Both the position numbers and the translations under genes were made by a program. The notes under the pieces were generated by a model. It was not told the DNA's origin, ran no database searches, and saw nothing but the letters and a program-made list of their open reading frames with translations. Below, in pieces: positions 49,502 through 57,803 of a stretch of DNA of 64,000 nt. Source of the DNA: Hafnia alvei. GTDB lineage: Bacteria; Pseudomonadota; Gammaproteobacteria; Enterobacterales; Enterobacteriaceae. Location: positions 1,070,012-1,134,011 of the forward strand of contig NZ_CP139992.1 of NCBI RefSeq assembly GCF_034424155.1, given 5' to 3'. The stretch's first letter is position 1, and every line of letters begins with the position of its first letter.

Positions 49502-50275
49502 TTAGCGTCCTTTAAATTCAGGTGAACGTTTTTCAAAAAAGGCGGCGATGCCTTCTGCGCGATCGTCAGTTCCCGCCAATGAGACAAAATGCTGGCGCTC
49601 CAGATTTAATCCCTGTGAAAGCGTGGTTTCCTGCGCAGCCTTAAGCGCCGATTTGGCCGCACGTAGTGCGAGCGGTGATTGCTGGCTAATGCGTGTGGCA
49701 ATTTGCTGGGCGCGTTCCAGCGTCAGTTCGGTAACGCAGATTTCGCTGATGAGTTGTGCATCGCGCGCCTGTTGCGCGTTAATTGGCTCACCGGTCAGCA
49801 CCATCTGCGTGGCGAGAGATTTCCCGACGCTGCGCAGCAAACGTTGGGTACCTCCGGCGCCGGGTATCAACCCTAGGGTGATCTCAGGCAGCCCGAAGCG
49901 CGCATTTTCACCGCTCACCACGATGTCGCAGGCCAGCGCTAGCTCACAGCCTGCGCCAAGCGCGTAGCCATTGACGGCGGCGATAATCGGTTTGCTGATG
50001 GCATTGAAGCGCTGCCATACCTGTGGGCGACGGTCGATAATGGCGTCTGCTACTTTTTGTTGCTGGAGCTCGCGTAAATCGGCACCGGCGGCAAAGCAGC
50101 GCGAGGAACCGGTGATCACCACGGCACCAATGCTGTCATCGCTATCGGCGTTTTCTAAATGACTGACTAACAACTCTAAACAGGCGGTGCTCAGGGCGTT
50201 ACGTGCATCAGGACGATTAAGCGTTAGGGTTAAAACCCGCTGTTGCTGGTGGCGTAAAATCCAGTCGTTGCTCAT
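49502..50275 (-). CDS. paaF: 2,3-dehydroadipyl-CoA hydratase
   Basis: A 257-residue crotonase-family hydratase. ITGSSRCFAAGADLRELQ, VNGYALGAGCELALACDIVVSGE and FGLPEITLGLIPGAGGTQRL match enoyl-CoA hydratases, with the two catalytic glutamates expected there. It hydrates 2,3-dehydroadipyl-CoA before PaaH. It follows paaE by nine bases. Confidence 0.95.
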   Translation of the reverse strand: MSNDWILRHQQQRVLTLTLNRPDARNALSTACLELLVSHLENADSDDSIGAVVITGSSRCFAAGADLRELQQQKVADAIIDRRPQVWQRFNAISKPIIAAVNGYALGAGCELALACDIVVSGENARFGLPEITLGLIPGAGGTQRLLRSVGKSLATQMVLTGEPINAQQARDAQLISEICVTELTLERAQQIATRISQQSPLALRAAKSALKAAQETTLSQGLNLERQHFVSLAGTDDRAEGIAAFFEKRSPEFKGR

Positions 50276-50284
50276 GGAATTTCC

Positions 50285-51343
50285 TTAGACGTCGAAGTCG
50301 AGCACTACGCCGTCGCCTTTCGGCCACGACTGGCAACTGAGGATATAACCGGCTGCGAGCTGGTCGGGTTCAAGGCTGTAATTCACCCCCATTTCCACTT
50401 CGCCAGATTTGAGTTTGCATTTGCAGGTAGCGCATACGCCGCCTTTGCAGGCATAGGGTAAATCGGCACCTTGGCGCAGCGCCGCGTCCAGAATGCTGTC
50501 ATCCTGTGCGCTCATGGCGATATTCACGCGGCGGCCATCCAACTGGATTTCCACCATGGTTTGCTCTCGTTCGGTCATATTCGCAGGGCGAACGCTGATA
50601 CCGGCGGTGTTAAAGCGTTCACTGTGAATATTTTCCGCCGCCATTCCTGCGGCTTCGAGCGTGGTGTGGGCATCGTCCATCATGCTTTCAGGGCCGCAGA
50701 TAAACGCTTGATCGAACGTGGTGAAATCCAGCAGTGATTTGCCCATCAGGTTTAAACGTTCGCTGTCGATACGGCCATTAAGCAGCGGACTGTCCAAGCT
50801 TTCTTGGCTAAACAAATAGAGAATTTGTAAACGCTGCGGGAAGCGGTTTTTGAGATCGCACAGCGCTTCTTTAAACATGATGGAGCGGCTGGTGCGGTTG
50901 CCGTAGATCAGGGTGAATTCGCTTTTTGGCTCCAAAAGCAGCGTGGTTTTAATGATCGAGAGCATCGGGGTGATGCCCGAACCTGCCGCGATAGCCAGAT
51001 AGTTGCCTTGATGTTCGCCAGTAGGCTGATAGCCAAAGCGCCCCTGTGGCAACATTACTTCTAGCGCATCGCCCACGTTGAGCTGCTGATTGACGAAAGA
51101 AGAAAAACGCCCTTGATGGATAGTTTTCACGCCAATCTGGAGCACGCCATCCTGTGGTGAGCTGCAAATAGAGTAACAGCGACGCAGTTCTTCGCCGTTA
51201 ACGTTGGCCTTGAGCGTGAGATGTTGCCCCGGCTTATAACGGTAATGCGTTTTTAACTCGTCGGGCACTCGCAGCGTGATCGCCACGGCCTCTGGGGTTT
51301 CCCGCTCAATGGCGGCAATACTTAAACGGTGAAATACGGTCAT
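50285..51343 (-). CDS. paaE: Phenylacetyl-CoA epoxidase reductase subunit PaaE
   Basis: A 352-residue reductase that passes electrons from NADPH to the PaaA di-iron centre. The FAD-binding domain has RRCYSICSSP, the NAD domain GSGITPMLSIIKTTL, and the C-terminal plant-type [2Fe-2S] ferredoxin domain PYACKGGVCATCKCKLKSGEVEM plus a late SCQSWP cysteine. It is part of paaABCDE. Confidence 0.96.
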   Translation of the reverse strand: MTVFHRLSIAAIERETPEAVAITLRVPDELKTHYRYKPGQHLTLKANVNGEELRRCYSICSSPQDGVLQIGVKTIHQGRFSSFVNQQLNVGDALEVMLPQGRFGYQPTGEHQGNYLAIAAGSGITPMLSIIKTTLLLEPKSEFTLIYGNRTSRSIMFKEALCDLKNRFPQRLQILYLFSQESLDSPLLNGRIDSERLNLMGKSLLDFTTFDQAFICGPESMMDDAHTTLEAAGMAAENIHSERFNTAGISVRPANMTEREQTMVEIQLDGRRVNIAMSAQDDSILDAALRQGADLPYACKGGVCATCKCKLKSGEVEMGVNYSLEPDQLAAGYILSCQSWPKGDGVVLDFDV

Positions 51344-51358
51344 TTTTCTCGCGACCTC

Positions 51359-51868
51359 TTAAATGCATTTGAAGTAATCGAAAGGCTCAAGACACTGCTT
51401 GCAGCGGTACAACGCTTTACAGGCGGTGGAGCCAAATTCGCTGATCTTCTGAGTTTCATGGCTGCCGCATTGCGGGCACTGCACCGCGCCGGAGGAGAGC
51501 GGCTTTTCACAGGCCAGCCCTTGCGGAGGCGCAACGCCGTATTCACGCAGGCGCTTTTTGGCCTCGGCATTCATCCAGTCGGTTGTCCATGCCGGACTGA
51601 GCCGGATTTCAACCTTGATCGGGGAAAAGCCAGCGGCGGTTAGCGTGGTTTGAATCGCATCGATGAGAAACTCCGTTGCGGGGCAGCCGGAGTAGGTGGG
51701 GGTAAACGTGACCAGCCAGCCGTTTTTCAGAGGGGCAACGCCGCGCACCATGCCAAGATCGGTGATCGAGAGTACCGGCAACTCAGGATCGCTAATCTCG
51801 TGCAGGCACTGCCAGATCTGATGGATCTCTGGCGTTAACAGGCTATTGAGTGGTTGACGTTGTTCCAT
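51359..51868 (-). CDS. paaD: Phenylacetyl-CoA epoxidase maturation protein PaaD
   Basis: A 169-residue protein with an N-terminal MIP18/DUF59 domain (ISDPELPVLSITDLGMVRGV, PTYSGCPATEFL). A C-terminal zinc-ribbon-like part has CPQCGSHET and CKALYRCKQC. Such proteins help insert iron-sulfur clusters, and PaaD is needed for epoxidase activity. It ends 15 bases before paaE. Confidence 0.94.
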   Translation of the reverse strand: MEQRQPLNSLLTPEIHQIWQCLHEISDPELPVLSITDLGMVRGVAPLKNGWLVTFTPTYSGCPATEFLIDAIQTTLTAAGFSPIKVEIRLSPAWTTDWMNAEAKKRLREYGVAPPQGLACEKPLSSGAVQCPQCGSHETQKISEFGSTACKALYRCKQCLEPFDYFKCI

Positions 51869-51895
51869 GATCTTCTCCTGTTCCCCGTTGCCGCG

Positions 51896-52657
51896 TTACC
51901 AGCGACAGCCCGGATAAGCGCGCTGTAGAAACTGCATTTCGGCCAGCATGAATCCAAGATGTTCCGTGTGTTTGCCTTGTTTTCCGCCGTGGCGGTAGGC
52001 CTCTCCTTCAGGAAGCTGTAACGTGGCTTCTTGCAGAACTTGCTGTACGATTTGCAGCCACGGTGCCTGAAGGCTTTCAGGATTGACGGCGATGCCTTGC
52101 TCAGCGAGACGACGTTCCACGTCGTCGCTGTGGAACAGTTCGCCGGTGAAACGCCACAGATCGTTGATCGCCTGCTGCATTTTTTTCTGGCTCAGTTCGG
52201 TGCCGTCACCAAGACGGATCATCCAGCTACGGCTGAAACGTAGGTGGTATTCAGCCTCTTTCAGTGATTTGGCACCGATAGCGGCAAGCTGTGGATCGCT
52301 GCTTTGGCTTAAGCCTTGGTGCAGCAGAAAATGATAGGTATCGAGGAAAAACTGGCGCACCAAGGTGTCGTTAAAGCCGCCGTTCGGCTGTTCAGCTAAA
52401 AGCAGATTGCAGAACGCCAGATCGTCACGCCCAAATGCCAAACTATCTTCGTCGACGTTCTCACCGGATAATTCGGCGGCATAGCTGTAGAAGTTGCGAG
52501 CCTGCCCAAGCAGATCCAGCCCGATGTTGGAGAGCGCGAGGTCGATTTCTAGCTCTGGCGCATGGCCGCACCATGCACATAGGCGCTGGGCTAAAATGAG
52601 CGGCGTATCGGCTTGGCGTAGTACGTATTGGATGAGGTCTTGATTTAACGTTGTCAT
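51896..52657 (-). CDS. paaC: Phenylacetyl-CoA epoxidase structural subunit PaaC
   Basis: A 253-residue helical ferritin-like subunit that pairs with PaaA but lacks its full di-iron site. DLALSNIGLDLLGQARNFYSYAAEL and LKEAEYHLRFSRSWMIRLGDG are conserved. ATG 52657 follows GAGG by the right distance; an in-frame GTG at 52669 overlaps the paaB stop and is less likely. Confidence 0.94.
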   Translation of the reverse strand: MTTLNQDLIQYVLRQADTPLILAQRLCAWCGHAPELEIDLALSNIGLDLLGQARNFYSYAAELSGENVDEDSLAFGRDDLAFCNLLLAEQPNGGFNDTLVRQFFLDTYHFLLHQGLSQSSDPQLAAIGAKSLKEAEYHLRFSRSWMIRLGDGTELSQKKMQQAINDLWRFTGELFHSDDVERRLAEQGIAVNPESLQAPWLQIVQQVLQEATLQLPEGEAYRHGGKQGKHTEHLGFMLAEMQFLQRAYPGCRW

Positions 52658-52665
52658 CAGCTGCC

Positions 52666-52953
52666 TCACATGTTCTTGATGCCGTCAGGAATGGTGTAAA
52701 ACGTCGGATGGCGGTAGACCTTATCGTCAGACGGATCAAAGAATGCGGCGCGATCTTCCGGCTGCGATGCCACTAAATGCTCCGATTTCACCACCCAGAT
52801 TGAACAGCCTTCGTTGCGGCGGGTGTATGCATCGCGCGCGTTTTCCAGCGCCATTTGATCGTCTGCGGCATGCAGGCTGCCAACGTGGCGGTGGGCTAAT
52901 CCTTGTTTGCTACGAATAAAAACTTCGTAAAGTGGCCAGTGTGCTTGAGTCAT
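52666..52953 (-). CDS. paaB: Phenylacetyl-CoA epoxidase subunit PaaB
   Basis: A 95-residue small subunit starting MTQAHWPLYEVFIRSKQGLAHRHVGSLHAADD. It bridges PaaAC heterodimers in the epoxidase complex. ATG 52953 with AAGGA upstream matches E. coli; the longer frame to 53055 overlaps paaA and is rejected. Confidence 0.95.
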   Translation of the reverse strand: MTQAHWPLYEVFIRSKQGLAHRHVGSLHAADDQMALENARDAYTRRNEGCSIWVVKSEHLVASQPEDRAAFFDPSDDKVYRHPTFYTIPDGIKNM

Positions 52954-52967
52954 TTGGATTTCCTTGT

Positions 52968-53912
52968 TTATGCCGCTGTGGCGTTGGTGGCAGATTTTTC
53001 TGCGTGGGCCATTGCGGCATCGCGTACCCAACAGCCTTCTTCCCAAGCGCGGCATTTAGCACTCAGACGCTCGTGGTTACAGAGGCCTTGGCCTTTGAGA
53101 ACTTGATAAAACTCACTCCAGTCGATTTCACCAAAGCGGTAATGTCCGATGGCTTCGTCCCATACCAAATCTTTGTCAGGCGCAGTCATGCCAAGCGCTT
53201 CTAACTGCGGCACGGTGTTATCAACAAATTTCTGGCGCAGCTCATCGTTGCTATGGCGTTTGATTTTCCAAGCCATGCTTTGCGCGCTGTGTGGGGAATC
53301 GCTGTCGTTAGGGCCGAACATCATCAGCACCGGCCACCAGAAACGGTTGATGGAATCTTGCAGCATGGCGCGTTGCTCGGCGGTGCCGTTGGCCAGCACC
53401 GTAACGGCCTCATAGCCTTGACGCTGATGGAAGCTTTCTTCCTTACAGACTTTGATCATGGCACGAGCGTAGGGGCCATAGGAGGCACGGCACAAAGCCA
53501 CTTGGTTAACGATAGCGGCACCGTCAACCAGCCAGCCGATGACGCCCACGTCAGCCCAGCTCGGGGTTGGGTAATTGAAGATCGAGGAGTATTTCATTTT
53601 GCCGTCGAGCATCTTTTGGTAGATATCTTGGCGTGAACAGCCCAGCGTTTCCGCAGCGCTGTACAGATACAAACCATGTCCTGCTTCATCCTGCACTTTC
53701 GCCAGCAGCACGGCTTTACGGCGTAGGCTGGGGGCTCGAGTGATCCAGTTGGCTTCTGGCAGCATCCCGATGACTTCTGAATGCGCATGCTGACCAATTT
53801 GACGGATGAGGTTTTGCCGATAGGCATCTGGCATCCAGTCTTTGGCTTCTATCGACGTATCTGCGGCAATTTTTGCCTCGAAGAGCGCCTGATGTTGAGC
53901 GTTTTGGGTCAT
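52968..53912 (-). CDS. paaA: Phenylacetyl-CoA epoxidase catalytic subunit PaaA
   Basis: A 314-residue di-iron oxygenase subunit that epoxidises the ring of phenylacetyl-CoA. Iron ligands are in [14 protein letters not shown] (Glu-x-x-His) and [16 protein letters not shown] (Glu-x-x-His). The C-terminus [29 protein letters not shown] is conserved. It is the first gene of the paa operon, transcribed from the regulatory region shared with paaZ. Confidence 0.97.
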   Translation of the reverse strand: MTQNAQHQALFEAKIAADTSIEAKDWMPDAYRQNLIRQIGQHAHSEVIGMLPEANWITRAPSLRRKAVLLAKVQDEAGHGLYLYSAAETLGCSRQDIYQKMLDGKMKYSSIFNYPTPSWADVGVIGWLVDGAAIVNQVALCRASYGPYARAMIKVCKEESFHQRQGYEAVTVLANGTAEQRAMLQDSINRFWWPVLMMFGPNDSDSPHSAQSMAWKIKRHSNDELRQKFVDNTVPQLEALGMTAPDKDLVWDEAIGHYRFGEIDWSEFYQVLKGQGLCNHERLSAKCRAWEEGCWVRDAAMAHAEKSATNATAA

Positions 53913-54231
53913 TGCTTCCTCACTTAATGATTCGGATATTTTGAGTTTTAATTTAAATTGTGAATCACTTCCAGTAACTCAAAAGCTACATTCTGATAAC
54001 AAAAAGATCAAACACCTATTGTGCGCATTTGTCGTACAGGTCACAGGGTTTTATTTTTAATTGTTTAAAAACAATGAATTGATTTCTTGTAAAGGTTTGT
54101 CTATATCAATGAGTGCTTTTTTAAAATGCGATGTGTTTCTATTTTGTTAAATTAATGAGTGGCGGGTAACTAAAATAATGTGATACACCTTGAGTAAATA
54201 TTTAGTCACAAAGTGAAGCTTGGAGGATAGG
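53913..54231. promoter_or_regulatory. Divergent paaA-paaZ regulatory region
   Basis: About 320 AT-rich bases between divergent paaA and paaZ. It includes two PaaX-like sites, one near each gene: the reverse complement of TGAATCACTT at 53961-53970, giving AAGTGATTCA, and AATGTGATACACC at 54177-54189. TGTCG-N6-TCACA at 54030-54045 resembles a CRP site with one good half. E. coli paa promoters are repressed by PaaX and activated by CRP and IHF. The site calls are by eye. Confidence 0.6.
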
Positions 54232-56304
54232 ATGCAGCAGTTAACCAGTTATATTTCAGGTGTCTGGGCATATGGGCAGGGCAAAGAGCGAGCGATCCAC
54301 CATGCTGTGAGCGGTGAAGCGCTGTATCAGGTGTGTTCTGATGGCTTACCGTTGGCTGAAAGCTTGGACTATGCGCGCCAGCACGGCGGCAAAGCGTTGG
54401 CTGCGATGACCTTCCAACAGCGAGCGCAAATGATGAAAGCGGTAGCCAAGCACCTGCTGGCTCACAAAGAATCGCTGTATCAGATTTCGGCTGAAACCGG
54501 AGCTACGCGGGGTGATGGTTGGGTGGATATTGAAGGCGGTATTGCGACGCTGTTTGCCTATGCGGGCTTGGCTGGGCGCGAGCTTCCCGACGATACCCTT
54601 TGGCCCGAAGACGAATTAATTCCTCTCTCCAAGCAATCACAGTTTGCCGCCCGTCATGTCATAACGTCTCGTCCCGGCGTGGCGCTGCACATCAACGCGT
54701 TTAACTTTCCTTGCTGGGGAATGTTGGAAAAACTAGCACCAACGTGGCTGGCGGGAATGCCTGCAATTATCAAACCGGCTACGGCGTCGGCACAGCTCAC
54801 TCAGGCGATGGTTAAACTGATTATTGAGAGTGGACTGGTGCCTGAAGGGGCGTTGCAGCTCATCTGCGGCGGCGTCGGCGATATCTTTGAGCACTTAGAC
54901 TATCAGGATGCGGTGACTTTCACCGGTTCTGCCCAAACTGGCCAGAAGCTGCGTTCACATCCCCGCTTATTACAAAAATCCATCGCCTTCACCATGGAAG
55001 CCGACTCGCTCAACTGTTGCATTTTAGGCGAAGATGTCACGCCAGAGATGCCTGAATTCGCGATTTTCATTAAAGAAGTGGTGCGAGAAATGACCACAAA
55101 AGCGGGGCAAAAGTGTACCGCTATTCGTCGTGTCATTGTGCCTGCAGCGCAGATGGACGCCGTTCAGCAAGCGTTGCTTAAACGTTTGGGCGGTGTCACG
55201 GTGGGCGATCCTGCGCACCCCGATGTACGTATGGGCGCATTAGTCAATCTTGAACAGCGTGATGACGTGCAGCAAAAAGTCGATTATCTGCTGCGCAACG
55301 GCTGTGAACCTTTGTGCGGTGGCTCGCTTTCGGCGCTGCAATTAATCGGAAGCGGTGCTGAAAACGGTGCATTTTACCCTCCGACGCTGCTTTACTGTGC
55401 CGACCCTTTCACGCATCAGGCCGTGCATGGCACCGAAGCCTTCGGCCCCGTGGCTACGCTGATGCCGTATCAAAACGCTGAGCAAGCGGTTGAGTTAGCG
55501 TTGCTGGGGCAGGGAAGTTTAGCCGGATCGTTGGTGACTGCGGATGAGCAGACGGCGGCGAAAATTATCCGCGCAACGGCATGTGCTCATGGGCGTATGC
55601 TGATTTTGGATCGCCATGCGGCCGCAGAATCCACCGGCCATGGTTCACCGTTGCCCATGCTGGTACATGGAGGCCCCGGGCGAGCCGGTGGAGGGGAAGA
55701 GCTGGGTGGCTTACGTGCGGTCAAACACTACATGCAGCGCACCGCGATTCAGGGAAGCCCAACCATGCTGGCGGCGATTGGCCGTGAATGGGTGCGTGGC
55801 GCAGACGTGGTGGAAGAGCAGGTCCATCCATTCCGAAAATATTTCGAACAGCTGGCGATTGGTGAAAGCCTGCTGACCGCTCGACGCACGATCACCGAAG
55901 CGGATATTGTGAATTTTGGCTGCCTGAGCGGTGACCATTTCTATGCCCACATGGATAAAATTGGCGCGGCGGAATCCTTGTTTGGTGAGCGCGTGGCGCA
56001 TGGTTATTTTGTGGTGTCAGCGGCGGCAGGCCTGTTTGTCGATCCGGGCGTAGGGCCGGTGATTGCTAACTACGGCATGGAAAACCTGCGCTTTATTGAG
56101 CCGGTGAAAATCGGCGATACCATTCAGGTGCGCTTAACCTGCAAGAAAAAAATCAAAAAAGCCCAGAAAACCGCTGAAGATAAACCGCATGGTGTGGTGG
56201 TATGGGATGTGCAGGTGCTCAATCAGCATCAGCAACCGGTGGCGCTATACAGCATTCTGACGCTGGTGGCGCGCCAAAACGGTGACTTTATCCCTGCCGC
56301 TTAA
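54232..56304 (+). CDS. paaZ: Oxepin-CoA hydrolase/aldehyde dehydrogenase PaaZ
   Basis: A 690-residue bifunctional enzyme. The N-terminal aldehyde dehydrogenase domain (to about 530) contains [29 protein letters not shown], and [14 protein letters not shown] with the catalytic cysteine. The C-terminal MaoC-type hydratase domain contains [17 protein letters not shown]. It opens the oxepin ring and oxidises the resulting aldehyde. ATG 54232 has GGAGG at 54222-54226; a TTG-started frame at 54220 would include that site. It is divergent from paaA. A terminator follows. Confidence 0.97.
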   Translation: MQQLTSYISGVWAYGQGKERAIHHAVSGEALYQVCSDGLPLAESLDYARQHGGKALAAMTFQQRAQMMKAVAKHLLAHKESLYQISAETGATRGDGWVDIEGGIATLFAYAGLAGRELPDDTLWPEDELIPLSKQSQFAARHVITSRPGVALHINAFNFPCWGMLEKLAPTWLAGMPAIIKPATASAQLTQAMVKLIIESGLVPEGALQLICGGVGDIFEHLDYQDAVTFTGSAQTGQKLRSHPRLLQKSIAFTMEADSLNCCILGEDVTPEMPEFAIFIKEVVREMTTKAGQKCTAIRRVIVPAAQMDAVQQALLKRLGGVTVGDPAHPDVRMGALVNLEQRDDVQQKVDYLLRNGCEPLCGGSLSALQLIGSGAENGAFYPPTLLYCADPFTHQAVHGTEAFGPVATLMPYQNAEQAVELALLGQGSLAGSLVTADEQTAAKIIRATACAHGRMLILDRHAAAESTGHGSPLPMLVHGGPGRAGGGEELGGLRAVKHYMQRTAIQGSPTMLAAIGREWVRGADVVEEQVHPFRKYFEQLAIGESLLTARRTITEADIVNFGCLSGDHFYAHMDKIGAAESLFGERVAHGYFVVSAAAGLFVDPGVGPVIANYGMENLRFIEPVKIGDTIQVRLTCKKKIKKAQKTAEDKPHGVVVWDVQVLNQHQQPVALYSILTLVARQNGDFIPAA

Positions 56305-56327
56305 ATCCGTAAGATAGTCAGCATAGA

Positions 56328-56357
56328 AACCGCCGCATTCTGCGGCGGTTATTTTTT
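56328..56357 (+). terminator. Rho-independent terminator of paaZ
   Basis: AACCGCCGCA and TGCGGCGGTT pair around TTC and are followed by ATTTTTTAT. Confidence 0.93.
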
Positions 56358-56375
56358 ATACCTGAGAGCTGCACT

Positions 56376-57170
56376 ATGAATTCCTCCCCGATGCAACGCC
56401 TGCTGACCATCATGCAAACCCTGCGCGACCCAGAACGCGGCTGCCCGTGGGATCAGAAGCAGACTTTTGCCACGATTGCGCCCTATACGCTTGAAGAAAC
56501 TTATGAGGTGCTTGACGCGATTCAGCGTGAAGATTTCAGTGACTTACGCGAAGAGCTGGGCGACCTGTTATTTCAGGTAGTGTTTTATGCACAGATGGGG
56601 CAGGAACAAGGGCTGTTTAACTTTGACGATGTGTGTAATGCCATCAGCGATAAGTTAGAACGCCGCCATCCGCATGTCTTTGCTGCCGAACATACCGAAA
56701 GCGCCGAAGCATCGCTAGCTCGCTGGGAACAGCGTAAGGCGCAGGAACGTGCTGAAAAAGATCTCAGTTCATCGATGGACGATATTCCAAATGCGCTACC
56801 TGCGCTGATGAAGGCCTATAAAATCCAAAAACGCTGCGCGGCAGTGGGATTTGATTGGGATACGCTTGGCCCCGTATTAGGCAAGGTGTATGAGGAGATC
56901 GACGAAGTGATGGATGAAGCGCAGCAGGCGGTGGTGGATGAGGAAAAGCTAGGCGAAGAAATTGGCGATCTGCTGTTTGCAACGGTGAATTTATCGCGTC
57001 ACTTAGGCCATAAAGCTGAAAACGCCCTACAGGCAGCCAACCGCAAATTTGAACGTCGTTTCCGTGCAGTAGAAGATGCAGTGCGCGCCTCGGGCAAAAC
57101 CATGGAAGAAGCCACGCTTGACGAAATGGAAGCGCATTGGCAGCAGGTGAAAAAGGCTGAAGGTAAATAG
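56376..57170 (+). CDS. mazG: Nucleoside triphosphate pyrophosphohydrolase MazG
   Basis: A 264-residue all-alpha enzyme with two MazG domains. It hydrolyses nucleoside triphosphates to monophosphates and lowers ppGpp in E. coli. The N-terminal domain has RDPERGCPWDQKQTFATIAPYTLEETYEVLDAI and LREELGDLLFQVVFYAQM. The C-terminal domain has KVYEEIDEVMDEAQQ and EEIGDLLFATVNLSRHLG. Both EExxE/ExxD sets are present. In E. coli it lies just after relA-mazEF; here it is 18 kb from relA and no mazEF is present. Confidence 0.97.
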   Translation: MNSSPMQRLLTIMQTLRDPERGCPWDQKQTFATIAPYTLEETYEVLDAIQREDFSDLREELGDLLFQVVFYAQMGQEQGLFNFDDVCNAISDKLERRHPHVFAAEHTESAEASLARWEQRKAQERAEKDLSSSMDDIPNALPALMKAYKIQKRCAAVGFDWDTLGPVLGKVYEEIDEVMDEAQQAVVDEEKLGEEIGDLLFATVNLSRHLGHKAENALQAANRKFERRFRAVEDAVRASGKTMEEATLDEMEAHWQQVKKAEGK

Positions 57171-57193
57171 TCAAAATCGCGTTGGTTAAAGTG

Positions 57194-57228
57194 AAAAAGG
57201 CTGACGTGCTGCGTTAGCCTTTTTTTTC
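57194..57228 (+). terminator. Rho-independent terminator of mazG
   Basis: GGCTGACG and CGTTAGCC (one G-T pair) form a stem with loop TGCTG, flanked by As and followed by eight Ts. Confidence 0.85.
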
Positions 57229-57346
57229 TGCCTACTAGTAACTGATTGATTTTAAACAGGCTGAGAAAAACGCGCAGAAAAAGGGTATTTTGAATTTATT
57301 GCGCGAAATCGCTTTATTTTCACTCAGCTAGTCATAAAATCCAGCA
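57229..57346 (+). promoter_or_regulatory. CRISPR leader
   Basis: About 118 AT-rich bases between the mazG terminator and the first repeat. It contains no frame. The opposite end of the array has the degenerate repeat, so by convention this side is the leader, holding the array promoter and the site of new spacer insertion. Confidence 0.7.
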
Positions 57347-57795
57347 GTTCACTGCCGTACAGGCAGCTTAGAAAGTTTGCAGCACGCTCATTGCGCTGTC
57401 TACCGCGTTCACTGCCGTACAGGCAGCTTAGAAAAATACACGAGGTTCATATGGCAAAAGTAGCAGGTTCACTGCCGTACAGGCAGCTTAGAAAAGCCAC
57501 AAATACGTGAACAGATTTACCCGGCAGTTCACTGCCGTACAGGCAGCTTAGAAAATGTCCATCTACGGCGGCTTCGTAAAGTACATGTTCACTGCCGTAC
57601 AGGCAGCTTAGAAACTACATCCGAGAGCGTGACTCAGCAGAGCCATGGTTCACTGCCGTACAGGCAGCTTAGAAATTGCCGTCGAGCTGCATCCCCTCGC
57701 CTTGACTGTTCACTGCCGTACAGGCAGCTTAGAAAAATTCAAGTAACACGTGGAGATCAACCGACATGTTCACTGCCGTACAGGCAGATAATTCC
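57347..57795 (+). CRISPR. I-F type CRISPR array, 8 repeats and 7 spacers
   Basis: The 28-base repeat begins GTTCACTGCCGTACAGGCAG and ends CTTAGAAA, the repeat typical of Enterobacterales subtype I-F systems, with internal pairing CTGCC/GGCAG. Repeats start at 57347, 57407, 57467, 57527, 57587, 57648, 57708 and 57768. Spacers are 32 bases, except spacer 5 (57615-57647) which is 33. The last repeat keeps only its first 20 bases and then diverges, marking the old end of the array; transcription is therefore rightward. No cas gene is present in the window, and no spacer matches sequence I could spot in the window. The nearest cas genes, if any, lie elsewhere in the genome. Confidence 0.97.
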
Positions 57796-57803
57796 TCGCC
57801 ACT

